Made by a program: the position numbers and the translations under genes. 64,000 nt of DNA from the NCBI RefSeq assembly GCF_001940225.2, contig NZ_CP135164.1, forward strand, positions 1,860,001-1,924,000. The letters run 5' to 3'. This DNA comes from Roseburia sp. 499 (GTDB taxonomy: Bacteria; Bacillota; Clostridia; Lachnospirales; Lachnospiraceae). Below the pieces are notes generated by a model that did no database searches, was not told where the DNA came from, and saw nothing but the letters and a program-made list of their open reading frames with translations. Below, one piece after another: positions 7,244-15,446 of the stretch; the first letter of the stretch is position 1; every line of letters starts with the position of its first letter.

Positions 7244-8554
7244 TTACCTCTTATCTTTCCAAATAAACATAATACTTAACAGGATTGTAACTCCCTCTGT
7301 CACAGGCGCTACCAACCATACTCCCTGCATTCCCCAAAATAGAGGTAAGGTAAAAATGCAGATTAAAAGAATAACCCATCCCCTGGAAGATGATATGATT
7401 GCTGACTCTTTTGCCTTTCCGATAGACGTAAAATAAAATGAGGTAATTGTATTAATTCCTGAAAATAGAAAAGAACTCATATATATTATCATCCCGGACT
7501 TTATCATACTTTTCACCAGACTATCATCTACAAAAAGACCACTATACACATCAGAAACTATTGTCATAATGAGTATTACAACAATTCCGGCTCCCAATAC
7601 AAACTGATTCGTATTCTTGCGAATCTTTCTGGCAAGTTCATGTTCCTCTCCTCCATAAACAAAACTGATAAGTGGACTTGCCCCCTGTCCAAAGCCAACG
7701 ATAATCATACTGAACACATAAGACACATATCCCACAATAGTAAATGCCGTCACTCCATCCACGCCAACATTCCTCATAATTACCAGATTATACGCAAACA
7801 TGGAAATGCTCATGGACATCTCACCAATAAACTCAGAACTTCCATTCAATATAGTACTTTTTAATACTTCTTTATCAAAAGAAAATTTGTGAAACCTATA
7901 CACTTTTGCTCTTCTAATAAAAAAGTAAATAATGTATGTTAAGGTAACTACTGCTGATAACAAGGAAGCTACTGCAATTCCTGCCACGCCCCAGTGCAAC
8001 CACCTGGAAAAGAAATAGTCCAACACGACATTTAGTAAAACATTTAATATATTTGTTTTCATAAAAAACTGTGGATTTCCTTCTCCCCGAATAAACATTC
8101 CAAAAGATGAATTAACCACCATAATCGGAAGTTCCAATAGCATAATTAAATAATATTCTTTAAAATATACTGCAATCTGCCCATCTGCATGCAGAACCCG
8201 AAGCATCGGCTGGAAACATAAAAATACTATAACACTTATTATAAACGAAACCACAATGGTTGTTAAAATTGTTTGATTAAAAACATCATTGCATTTCTTT
8301 CTATCTCCGGCACCAAATGCCATACCTGCAATAGCAACCCCACCTACTGATATCATTAATCCGATTGCTAAATACAGATATACAATAGGCAATCCCAAAT
8401 TTACGGCTGCCATTCCCGCTTTTCCAACATAGTTTCCGATAAAAAATCCATCTACAACTGTAATCATCGAAGTGAGTACCATTGCAATAATAGAAGGGAT
8501 TGAAAACTGCAAAATCATCTTCACCCTGTTTTCTCTAATCTTCTCTAAATCCAT
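7244..8554 (-). CDS. MATE family efflux transporter
   Basis: A 436-residue membrane protein with about 12 hydrophobic segments in two homologous halves. The N-terminal sequence SIPSIIAMVLTSMITVVDGF and the FGAGDRKKCNDVFNQ loop are typical of MATE pumps (DinF/NorM/MepA type). MATE proteins export cationic compounds using H+ or Na+. The ATG at 8554 is chosen because AGGAGG lies 8 bases upstream; an in-frame TTG precedes it. It follows an AraC/GyrI regulator on the same strand by 86 bases, which suggests drug-responsive control. Confidence 0.9.
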   Translation of the reverse strand: MDLEKIRENRVKMILQFSIPSIIAMVLTSMITVVDGFFIGNYVGKAGMAAVNLGLPIVYLYLAIGLMISVGGVAIAGMAFGAGDRKKCNDVFNQTILTTIVVSFIISVIVFLCFQPMLRVLHADGQIAVYFKEYYLIMLLELPIMVVNSSFGMFIRGEGNPQFFMKTNILNVLLNVVLDYFFSRWLHWGVAGIAVASLLSAVVTLTYIIYFFIRRAKVYRFHKFSFDKEVLKSTILNGSSEFIGEMSMSISMFAYNLVIMRNVGVDGVTAFTIVGYVSYVFSMIIVGFGQGASPLISFVYGGEEHELARKIRKNTNQFVLGAGIVVILIMTIVSDVYSGLFVDDSLVKSMIKSGMIIYMSSFLFSGINTITSFYFTSIGKAKESAIISSSRGWVILLICIFTLPLFWGMQGVWLVAPVTEGVTILLSIMFIWKDKR

Positions 8555-8640
8555 CAAAAATTCCTCCTTATAGTAAATACATTCCAGTGGCAGTATTCAT
8601 TATAAAGAGGAATCTAAATATAAACTTCTGAATTCTTGCT

Positions 8641-9474
8641 CTATCTAATCGGTATACACAAATCCATTATCATATACATATTCTCACAATCAGCGCTATG
8701 ATAAATCTCAAAGCCATAACGCTCATCAATTTCATAATGACTTTGTGGGAACCACACATTAAACATATTTTGGTAAGCCGCATAAATTTCATTTGCAAAT
8801 CCTTTAAAATGATATACGGCAAACTTACCGCCCTGTATTATACAAGTATTTTCCAAAGTACATTCTTTATCAACACTCATACAAATATCATAAAGACAAC
8901 TATCCACATCAGTTATAGACGGATCATCAAATGTCCGCTCCAAGAGCAATGTTTCTTCCGTCATATACTCTTGATACTTATCCAGGAACATTCCCCAATC
9001 TTGACTCAGATTATGGTAATTTCCAATTCGTCTTTCATAGATAACGTAATAATCCTCAAGTGTTTCAATAGAAATTTTCTGATTACACTCCGCAAAGGTC
9101 TCCCATTTATTGTCTTCCTGACAAAAAAGTGGATTCTCTAATGACTTCCTACAAATATTTCTACGAAAATTTGCCGGTGTAACCTGATGATGCTGTTTAA
9201 ATACTGTACTGTAATTCGATGGACTATATCCATATTCATAGCCAACATCTGTTATAGTTCTTTTCCTCTCCACTTTTAATCGAAACGCACTCTGTTCCAT
9301 TTTTACCCGTTTTATAAATGAATAAATACTTTCTCCTGTTTCCGCCTTAAAAATTCTACAAAAATAAAACTTTGAAAAATGACAATGCTCAGCAATTTCC
9401 TCTACCGAAAGTTCTCGCCCAATATTCTTCATTATGTAATCAATTGCCTGGTTGACTGCTTCATTTGTAATCAT
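8641..9474 (-). CDS. AraC-family regulator with GyrI-like effector domain
   Basis: A 277-residue protein with two AraC helix-turn-helix units at residues 4-102 (ISVEEIAEHCHFSKFYFCRIF style start, then YSPSNYSTVFKQHHQVTPA). A GyrI/SoxS-like small-molecule-binding domain fills about residues 120-277 and ends in the usual YMIMDLCIPIR strand. This is the Rob/BltR-like design used to sense amphipathic compounds. The MATE pump directly downstream is the obvious target, though this is inference. Confidence 0.9.
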   Translation of the reverse strand: MITNEAVNQAIDYIMKNIGRELSVEEIAEHCHFSKFYFCRIFKAETGESIYSFIKRVKMEQSAFRLKVERKRTITDVGYEYGYSPSNYSTVFKQHHQVTPANFRRNICRKSLENPLFCQEDNKWETFAECNQKISIETLEDYYVIYERRIGNYHNLSQDWGMFLDKYQEYMTEETLLLERTFDDPSITDVDSCLYDICMSVDKECTLENTCIIQGGKFAVYHFKGFANEIYAAYQNMFNVWFPQSHYEIDERYGFEIYHSADCENMYMIMDLCIPIR

Positions 9475-9494
9475 AATCTTTCTTCATCTCACTT

Positions 9495-10145
9495 TTAATT
9501 TACAATATCTACACGTTCTTCTAATTCTAAAAAATAAATCGTTCCCTGATACATTCCCTGTCTGCAAAGACACAACAGAATTCCAGCCATTCTCTCATCC
9601 AATTTATGATAACAGCGACTGATTTCCCATGGAAGTCCTTCTATGTATTCTCTCTGTCCAGGCTCAAGAGCTTGTAAGATTTTATCATATTGCTTGGCGT
9701 CTTGATAGTAAATTTTTCCAAAATCACAAGACATATATGCACCAGCGTTCCCATTTCTTGAAAACTTATCTTCGAGATATTCTATAAGCTCCTCTCGCTC
9801 TTCTGCCTGAAACTGTTTTGTTTTCCAACTAATTATCTTTCCATTATCCTCAGTCACCTTAACTCTGCGAAAACTAGTAGTTCCATATTTGTTCTGTTCT
9901 TTTACAAATCGATACTGTTCATTTTTCTTTCCCGTACCCGGTTCTTCCAAGAGAATCACCGATGTTTCTACATAATGCTTCCAGACCGTCTGCTGCACCT
10001 TTGCATATGGCGTAGGGAAATCTAACTTATCCGCAATTTTACGAACGGTATAACCCAGATCTGCCAAATGGCAGATAGTTCCTCCGCTGGCAACATCATG
10101 CACAAAATTAGAAAGTGCATTTTTGAAATAGTCCTGTTCTGCCAT
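9495..10145 (-). CDS. Uncharacterised protein, possible HTH N-terminus
   Basis: A 216-residue soluble protein I do not recognise. The start at 10145 is chosen because AAGGAG lies 7 bases upstream; the frame is open for 14 more codons without a site. The N-terminal third (HLADLGYTVRKIADKLDFP) looks like a short helix-turn-helix. The middle has charged beta-rich sequence and the C-terminus is Cys- and Leu-rich. It lies 20 bases upstream of the AraC gene on the same strand, so they may be cotranscribed. Its start region abuts a relic of the toxin locus. Confidence 0.6.
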   Translation of the reverse strand: MAEQDYFKNALSNFVHDVASGGTICHLADLGYTVRKIADKLDFPTPYAKVQQTVWKHYVETSVILLEEPGTGKKNEQYRFVKEQNKYGTTSFRRVKVTEDNGKIISWKTKQFQAEEREELIEYLEDKFSRNGNAGAYMSCDFGKIYYQDAKQYDKILQALEPGQREYIEGLPWEISRCYHKLDERMAGILLCLCRQGMYQGTIYFLELEERVDIVN

Positions 10146-10180
10146 TTGTTTCTCCTTATAAGTTTTATGTGATAATGTCT

Positions 10181-10232
10181 TTGTCAATAAGATAGTAAAA
10201 AACCTTCCTTGTACTTAGTCAATTCAGGAAGG
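10181..10232 (+). repeat. Relic of the 3' end of a type I toxin locus
   Basis: Bases 10181-10216 match 10468-10503 (toxin end plus terminator start) at 34 of 36 positions. The hairpin CCTTCCTTG / CAGGAAGG is still there but imperfect. The rest of the toxin gene is gone. This is a leftover of a tandem copy. Confidence 0.65.
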
Positions 10233-10277
10233 ATGCAACTTTTTACCATTTGCAATTTAAATTTTGTTTTTTCGAAC

Positions 10278-10306
10278 TTGTGTTCTTGTTTTGTTTATGA
10301 TAGAAT
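10278..10306 (+). promoter_or_regulatory. Promoter of the type I toxin mRNA
   Basis: -35 TTGTGT (10278-10283) and -10 TAGAAT (10301-10306) with a 17-base spacer. The predicted transcript has a leader of about 75 bases before the toxin ribosome binding site. Confidence 0.65.
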
Positions 10307-10330
10307 ATATATAGTAGCTTCACAGCTACC

Positions 10331-10565
10331 GGTAATCGTGTTACAGGGTGGTTGACCTTCATTCTACATAGAATGGAGGTGATGCTTATGAAGAATAAAT
10401 TCGACTTTAAAGACCTTATGTCTTTCGCAATGTTCCTCTTGGCACTACTGACATTCATTTATTTGATTTGTCAATAAGACAGTAAAAAACCTTCCCTGTA
10501 CTTTGCCTGAGTCTCGGAAGGTTTCTTACTTCATATTCTTGGTCAACCACTCTGTGGCGATTACC
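10331..10565. repeat. Inverted repeat: shared 5' leader of toxin mRNA and antisense RNA
   Basis: The plus strand at 10331-10357 and the minus strand at 10565-10541 share GGTAATCG, then 4 to 6 variable bases, then ACAG and GTGGTTGACC. The two convergent transcripts therefore begin with nearly the same RNA sequence in the same sense. They overlap only at their 3' ends. The solitary RNA at 7.1 kb carries the same block. Confidence 0.7.
10388..10477 (+). CDS. Small holin-like type I toxin (TxpA/Hol-Tox-like), 29 residues
   Basis: A 29-codon frame, ATG at 10388, with GGAGGTG 8 bases upstream. The peptide has a charged start (MKNKFDFKDL) and one hydrophobic helix (FAMFLLALLTFIYLICQ). This is the pattern of putative holin-like toxins of Firmicutes, which insert into the cell membrane. 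An in-frame ATG at 10373 would add five residues but sits on the ribosome binding site. The 3' end runs into a bidirectional terminator shared with an antisense RNA. Identification rests on peptide pattern and locus layout. Confidence 0.8.
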   Translation: MKNKFDFKDLMSFAMFLLALLTFIYLICQ

Positions 10566-10571
10566 TTTTGT
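10485..10571 (-). ncRNA. Antisense antitoxin RNA (RatA-like) of the toxin locus
   Basis: A minus-strand transcript is predicted from the promoter at 10578-10605 to the hairpin AAACCTTCC / GGAAGGTTT (10487-10524), which ends in six T. The hairpin is complementary to the toxin mRNA 3' end, so the RNAs can pair there, as in TxpA/RatA. The same hairpin terminates the plus-strand mRNA. The ends are estimated. Confidence 0.7.
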
Positions 10572-10577
10572 AATTAT

Positions 10578-10605
10578 ATTATATCAAAAATCTTGGTATT
10601 TACAA
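10578..10605 (-). promoter_or_regulatory. Promoter of the antisense antitoxin RNA
   Basis: Minus-strand -35 TTGTAA (10600-10605), 16-base spacer, -10 TATAAT (10578-10583). Confidence 0.65.
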
Positions 10606-10646
10606 CCCTAAACTTAATCTTTGCAAATTGTAATTCCATCTCACTT

Positions 10647-11312
10647 CTATTTAAAATAGTCAGTATCATATACTTCTAATAAATTTCTAACTGAACTAAC
10701 CCCATCCGGAACCTCTCTATCACTACGATTGATCCATACAGCATTTATTCCCACAGATGAAGCTCCCTTAATATCACTACTCATCGAGTCTCCAATATGT
10801 ACAACTTGTTCAGCGGACAATCCCGTACTCCTCAATGCAAATTCAAATAATTCTTTTCTTGGCTTATATGACTTCGCATCTTCACTTGTGAATACTCCCA
10901 TAGGCCTTAATCCGTGAAACTCTATAGCTTTCAATATATCATCCCTATCAATATTAGATACTATATAAACAGGTACTGGGCACATCTCAAAAAATTGTTT
11001 TGACTCTTCAAAAATAGGCGGTTTTATCCAATGCTCAAACATCTTGTTACTCAATATCTTTGCATCAGCAGTTGAGTTAAAATATTGTAGGGTTTTATCC
11101 AATGATTGATATTCTAATTCTCTTTGTGTCTCAAAATTATCTCCATATGCAGACAAAAATGCTGTCTGGAACTCATTCCACCAATATGCTCCTATTTCAG
11201 ATCTATCCCTTACTTTTCCAGTATCAAATATTTCTTGTGATATTTTTCGAATAACTTCACCATCTTCATGCACAACTGTACCATAAAAATCTATAAAAAC
11301 CGCTTGTACCAT
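10647..11312 (-). CDS. HAD-family hydrolase
   Basis: A 221-residue haloacid-dehalogenase superfamily protein. Motif I is DFYGT (Asp8), motif II contains YIVSNI, and motif IV is HIGDSMSSD. The second motif I aspartate is replaced by Tyr10, as in dehalogenase and some YjjG-like members, so a phosphatase role is less certain. It ends just upstream of the insertion region. The GNAT fragment to its right reads on the same strand, so before the insertions these two genes were neighbours. Confidence 0.8.
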   Translation of the reverse strand: MVQAVFIDFYGTVVHEDGEVIRKISQEIFDTGKVRDRSEIGAYWWNEFQTAFLSAYGDNFETQRELEYQSLDKTLQYFNSTADAKILSNKMFEHWIKPPIFEESKQFFEMCPVPVYIVSNIDRDDILKAIEFHGLRPMGVFTSEDAKSYKPRKELFEFALRSTGLSAEQVVHIGDSMSSDIKGASSVGINAVWINRSDREVPDGVSSVRNLLEVYDTDYFK

Positions 11313-11346
11313 TCTGTATTCATCCTTTCAAACTAGGATTTATCAA

Positions 11347-11428
11347 TCAATAAAAAAGCAAATAATCATTTCTTAACAATCCCCAAATAGTAATATCAAT
11401 TAGTTCTCCTCTGCATCTTTCGTATTGA
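11347..11428 (-). pseudogene. GNAT acetyltransferase, detached C-terminal fragment
   Basis: Reading the minus strand from the left copy of the target duplication gives QYERCRGELIDITIWGLLRN and then a stop at 11347. This is a normal RimJ/RimL-type GNAT C-terminus. It continues the frame of the main fragment at 13169-13633 once the insertion element between them is removed. Confidence 0.85.
11418..11428. repeat. Left target-site duplication of the first insertion element (11 bp)
   Basis: TTTCGTATTGA occurs here and again at 13169-13179, directly flanking the element. Confidence 0.8.
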
Positions 11429-11567
11429 TAGGCGTTTGCGAAACGCCAAAAGCCGCATAAATACAGCATTTTTTTGTTGCCAAAATAAAATATCTCCTCA
11501 AGGTTTATGGTAAAATAGAATTGTCGAGAAACTAATCAACCATCCACCTGAAAGGAGATATACTCAT

Positions 11568-13025
11568 ATGATAACACATAAGCAGCTCACTTTGGCAGAA
11601 GTTTTTGAAGATTGTCAAAATAAATTTGACAATGACAAATATCAGTTTCTAATACTTCTTGATGAAGCCATTAACCTTGATGAAATTGTTCCTGTTTCTT
11701 TTGTGTCTCATTTTCACGCTCGTACCGGAAGACCTCGCAAACATCAGCTTTATCCTATGCTCAAAGCTCTTCTGATCCAGCGTATCTTCTCAATCCCGAC
11801 TGATATGCTTCTGATTGTCTTTCTCAAATACTCTCAGGAATTGCGTGATTTCTGTGGATTTGATGTTGTTCCCGATGCCTCAAAATTCACTCGTTTTAAA
11901 CAGGATTTCTTACTGGACTTACAATCTATGTTCGACCACTTGGTTGATCTGACCGAACCGATCTGCCAAAAGATTGATTCTGCTCTTGCATCCATGACCA
12001 TCTTCGATACCTCCGGTATAGAAGCCTGGGTCGCTGAAAATAATCCCAAATATGCTAACCGTATTATCAAACAGCTGAAAGCCTTTAAAAAATCCCATAA
12101 CCTTGATGATTCTTACGACCCTTATAAGGCTGCCTATGGTTCCATGCCTTCCCATGCTGCTTCTAATCAGGCTATCCAACAAATGTACATTAATGGACAT
12201 TTCTGTTACGCTTACAAGTTTGGCATTATTACAAATGGGCTTGGCATTGTTCGTGATATCACTTTCTATAACAAAGACTTTCTGAATGCTCATCCTGATA
12301 TCGTTGTGGAGAAAAAATCGGATTCTCCGGACGAAGATAAGTCACTCGCCGACTCAAAAGCATTACTTCCTGTTTTGATTGATTTCTTCCAGAAACATCC
12401 GCTTATTGAGCCAAAGACTTTTCTGGGCGATGCAGCCTTTGATACGATTGAAATCTACAAATCTCTTTTTGAAGAAATCGGATTTCAAAAAGCTTTCATT
12501 CCCCTTAGAGTAAAACTCTCCATGGAAGAAAACGGCTGCACATTCAACGAGAACGGCATTCCCTGTTGCCCTCACGATCCTTCACTCCCAATGAAAAGAG
12601 AAGGAAGTAAATCTCATTTAAAAAGCAAGATTCCAACCATGAAGTTTGTATGCCCCAAAATGAAATGGGAATACAATCCGGCAGATAAATCCAAACGTCG
12701 CGTCTGCCACTGCGATAACCCCTGTACAACTTCTTCCTGCGGACGAATGATCTACATCTATCCGGAGAAAAACCTCCGCGCGTATCCGGGTGTCGAACGC
12801 GGTTCCGCCGAATGGGATGAAACTTACAAAATCCGAGTCAATGTAGAGAAATCTATCAATCACTTTAAAGATAGTTTCTGTATTGCCGGACGTAAAACTC
12901 AAAATGAGAAAACGCTCCATGCAGATCTTCTTCTCGCCGGTATTACCCAGCTTGTTACTGTGATGGTTGCTGATAAAATACATAAACACCAGTATCTTAG
13001 AAGTTTGAAACCTCTCATCGCATAG
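11568..13025 (+). CDS. DDE transposase (DUF772-type, IS1182-like)
   Basis: A 485-residue transposase. The N-terminal part (RTGRPRKHQLYPMLKALLIQ near residues 51-70, PDASKFTRFK further on) is the DUF772-like domain found in IS1182/IS5-type enzymes. The acidic core residues are probably in IFDTSG (first Asp), FLGDAAFD (second) and NVEKSINHFKD (Glu). A Cys-rich insert (CHCDNPCTTSSC) precedes the last motif, as in IS1182. AAAGGAGAT lies before the ATG. The frame is intact, so the element may be active. Confidence 0.85.
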   Translation: MITHKQLTLAEVFEDCQNKFDNDKYQFLILLDEAINLDEIVPVSFVSHFHARTGRPRKHQLYPMLKALLIQRIFSIPTDMLLIVFLKYSQELRDFCGFDVVPDASKFTRFKQDFLLDLQSMFDHLVDLTEPICQKIDSALASMTIFDTSGIEAWVAENNPKYANRIIKQLKAFKKSHNLDDSYDPYKAAYGSMPSHAASNQAIQQMYINGHFCYAYKFGIITNGLGIVRDITFYNKDFLNAHPDIVVEKKSDSPDEDKSLADSKALLPVLIDFFQKHPLIEPKTFLGDAAFDTIEIYKSLFEEIGFQKAFIPLRVKLSMEENGCTFNENGIPCCPHDPSLPMKREGSKSHLKSKIPTMKFVCPKMKWEYNPADKSKRRVCHCDNPCTTSSCGRMIYIYPEKNLRAYPGVERGSAEWDETYKIRVNVEKSINHFKDSFCIAGRKTQNEKTLHADLLLAGITQLVTVMVADKIHKHQYLRSLKPLIA

Positions 13026-13099
13026 GGCTTACCAATTCCATAAATCCATGGGATTTATTTCGTGTGCCAAAAAATACCTGGTATCCACTTTTCATACCA

Positions 13100-13122
13100 A
13101 GAATCCTGCATTGCAGGATTCT
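13100..13122. terminator. Hairpin downstream of the transposase gene
   Basis: A perfect 11-bp inverted repeat (AGAATCCTGCA / TGCAGGATTCT) with a one-base centre, 75 bases after the transposase stop. No long T run follows, so terminator function is only likely. Confidence 0.45.
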
Positions 13123-13168
13123 ATCCTTGTATTCAATCAGGATTGCGAACTTGTTTCGCAATTACCTA

Positions 13169-13179
13169 TTTCGTATTGA
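13169..13179. repeat. Right target-site duplication of the first insertion element (11 bp)
   Basis: TTTCGTATTGA, identical to 11418-11428. Confidence 0.8.
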
Positions 13180-13628
13180 CGAAGCAAACCTTCTTTAGTG
13201 AATTTTAAGGTTTCTAATAATTTCATAGACGCTATATTCTGAGGCTCAACATACGCTTCTATTCTGTTGATTTTTGTTTGCGAAAAAATAAACTCTATTA
13301 TAAGACGAAGTGCTTCGCTCATAATTCCACTATTCCAATAATTACGATTTAATTCATATCCCATCTCAGCCTTCATACTATCTTCTGAAAATGCAAAGAA
13401 TCCACAAGTTCCGATTATTTTTTTGTTTTCTTTTAATTCAATTCCCCATCTTATCATACTTTTATCTTCAAAACTCTTACGAAAAATATCGACTTGTGCA
13501 ATTGCGTCCTCTATAGAATTAAACGGCAATAAATCATAATATTTCATTACCTCTTTATCTGAAAAAATCTCAAATATATCTTCAACATCTGACTTATGGA
13601 TAGGTCTTAATGTAAAACGTTCACTATC

Positions 13629-13633
13629 TATTA
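13629..13633. repeat. Left target-site duplication of the IS1380-type element (5 bp)
   Basis: TATTA here and at 15364-15368 flank the element. Confidence 0.75.
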
Positions 13634-15363
13634 CCTGAATCCGTGAAACTTAGTTGTTTTTTTACAGGAACTGCCCAGAATCAATGTTATTCATTGCTTT
13701 ACACCGAATTTTAGTACACAATTCCTGTTTGTTGCGAGATTTATATCTATTTGCAGCTTATAAGGTGCAAAAATGACGCACCTTAACAAGCCTTTTTCTG
13801 TTTTGTATTCTTAGGCCAGAGCAAAACGCTTATAAACATCCATAAATGCATGACGCCATACATTACTGCAACCAATTGCCAAGACAATCCGTCGTCCATG
13901 AGTTGTTACATGTCCGGCGATTTGAATCAGATTCCCTATCACGGTTCTGATACGTCTTCTTTTAACAGGGTGTTTTGTTTTAGGAGCTCGCCTGCTTTTT
14001 AACGACTCCTGACCTATTAATCGCAAAATATTATACGCAAGCACAGTTAATTCAAGGACCAGCTCATTTGTATCAAATTTGCCGGATGGAAGTCTTTCAA
14101 CATCCATATCCGTCTTGATTTCACTGTGAAACTGTTCGCATTCGCCGTGAGCATGATAGCCATTTATGATATCATCATCGCTCCAGCCGAGATTGGTCCA
14201 TATCGTATTGCACTCGATATCCGGAACCAGAAGGAACTGTCCGTTTTTATCGGTTGTTCGTTCAATCACCTCATATACAATGCGCATGGTAATGGTTTTT
14301 GATTCTCCTTCGGAATCTGTATACGCTACATCTTTCCACGAAGAACCTATGTAAACAGTTTTTCCATCACGAGGATTACGGATGTCCTTACAGCATTCCT
14401 TTACTTTGGCAATCCAATCTTCTTTGGATTCACCTCTTCGAAGATTTCTTTTTACAATAAACCAGGAACCGTCTTCGATTAGAATGCCTAAGTTTTCAGC
14501 AGCATCATTCCCTGCGTCCATACGAACCAACAGTTGCTTGTCTGTCAGTTGATGTCCAAGCCGAAGTGTCTGCTTTAAAAATGCGGGTGTATTGCACTGG
14601 CAATGCTGACTTCCTTCCCGTAGCTCCGTATTTGCAAGAAAGCCTTCTGTGCCAATGTATGCCATCATTGGTGCATAACCATCAAATCCTTTGTATGTGT
14701 GTGCAACTCCTTCCTTATGTGTTTTTGAATTATCCATAGGAGTGACGTCAAGATCCAAAGGAACTAACCCGGATTCTAATGCGGAAGGCTGAACATGGAA
14801 GGTATGAAACATGGCAACATTTGCATTTAGGATTTCTTCCCTCAATGAAGACCCTATATCATCCATACGCTGACGTAAGGTCTCAGCAGATGGAATCGCC
14901 CTTGTGATACCAAGAGCAAGCTTGTAATACTCAGGATCATCAGACATCTCATTGATAGCATCATAAGAAGTCTTGCCCTGACAAAGAAGTCCGATATAAG
15001 AAAGAAGAATATCTCCGTTTTTGATTTGGCTCTGGGAACGTTTGCCATCAACCTTCATGTTATTGCACTTTTTAATGAAGCTGCTTTTGCCAAGCATCTG
15101 TCCCACAAGAGATAATCCGCTGGGAGTAATTAGTCTTTCATTGGAAAATTCGATTACGAGTTTTTTCATAAATATCCACCTCATATATTGATACTTATAT
15201 TTTACTATATGAGGTGCTAAAAACACAGAGGAAATATGAGAAAGTCATATGTTTTTATCTTCACCCATTGGGTGAAAACAAAAACTAGAAATGAAACCGT
15301 GTTACACCCAGTATTTATCGGGTATACGCCCGAAATAAGGTTATCAAGTTTCACGGATTAAGG
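13634..15363 (-). mobile_element. IS1380-family insertion sequence, 1730 bp
   Basis: The ends are 18-bp inverted repeats with one mismatch (CCTGAATCCGTGAAACTT on the left; CCTTAATCCGTGAAACTT on the right, read inwards). The flanks carry a 5-bp target duplication TATTA, normal for the family. One intact transposase gene is inside. The element sits after codon 12 of the GNAT gene. Confidence 0.9.
13811..15169 (-). CDS. IS1380-family DDE transposase
   Basis: A 452-residue transposase of the DDE group 1 type. The start at 15169 is chosen because GAGGTGG lies 7 bases upstream. The sequence contains VPLDLDVTPMDNSKT (first Asp), VRMDAGNDA (second Asp) and GECEQFHSEIKTD (Glu), the expected catalytic triad order. 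The N-terminal ERLITPSGLSLVGQML is typical of IS1380. No frameshift is visible. Confidence 0.92.
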   Translation of the reverse strand: MKKLVIEFSNERLITPSGLSLVGQMLGKSSFIKKCNNMKVDGKRSQSQIKNGDILLSYIGLLCQGKTSYDAINEMSDDPEYYKLALGITRAIPSAETLRQRMDDIGSSLREEILNANVAMFHTFHVQPSALESGLVPLDLDVTPMDNSKTHKEGVAHTYKGFDGYAPMMAYIGTEGFLANTELREGSQHCQCNTPAFLKQTLRLGHQLTDKQLLVRMDAGNDAAENLGILIEDGSWFIVKRNLRRGESKEDWIAKVKECCKDIRNPRDGKTVYIGSSWKDVAYTDSEGESKTITMRIVYEVIERTTDKNGQFLLVPDIECNTIWTNLGWSDDDIINGYHAHGECEQFHSEIKTDMDVERLPSGKFDTNELVLELTVLAYNILRLIGQESLKSRRAPKTKHPVKRRRIRTVIGNLIQIAGHVTTHGRRIVLAIGCSNVWRHAFMDVYKRFALA

Positions 15364-15399
15364 TATTAGCAAGTTTTTATTAAATAAGTCTTTAATCAT
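15364..15399 (-). pseudogene. GNAT acetyltransferase, detached N-terminal fragment
   Basis: ATG at 15399, preceded by AGGGAGAAAAT, opens 12 codons (MIKDLFNKNLLI) that end at the IS1380 boundary. The frame continues at 13628 when the element and one TATTA copy are removed. Confidence 0.8.
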
Positions 15400-15446
15400 A
15401 TTTTCTCCCTTACTATCACAAAATAATTTATACTATTAATTCAACT

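Larger units (their letters stand above)
11429..13168 (+). mobile_element. Insertion sequence, 1740 bp, IS1182-like, inserted in a GNAT gene
   Basis: The element is bounded by an 11-bp direct repeat. The ends are imperfect inverted repeats, TAGGCGTTTGCGAAACGCC on the left and TAGGTAATTGCGAAACAAG on the right. Each end can also fold into its own hairpin (GGCGTTT/AAACGCC; ATTGCGAA/TTCGCAAT). It carries one intact transposase gene. Reconstruction of the interrupted acetyltransferase supports the boundaries. The family name is tentative. Confidence 0.85.
13169..13633 (-). pseudogene. GNAT acetyltransferase (RimJ/RimL type), main fragment of a gene split by two insertion elements
   Basis: This central piece encodes most of the acetyltransferase, from the N-terminal RFTLRPI motif to the C-terminal GLLRQYE. 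Its 5' end is cut by an IS1380-type element and its 3' end by an IS1182-like element. Joining 15399-15364, 13628-13169 and 11417-11347 on the minus strand gives 567 bases, an uninterrupted frame of 188 codons plus stop. A frame from an internal ATG at 13547 stays open but runs into insertion DNA, adding a foreign tail. The enzyme, which probably acetylated an amino group using acetyl-CoA, is almost certainly lost. Confidence 0.88.
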
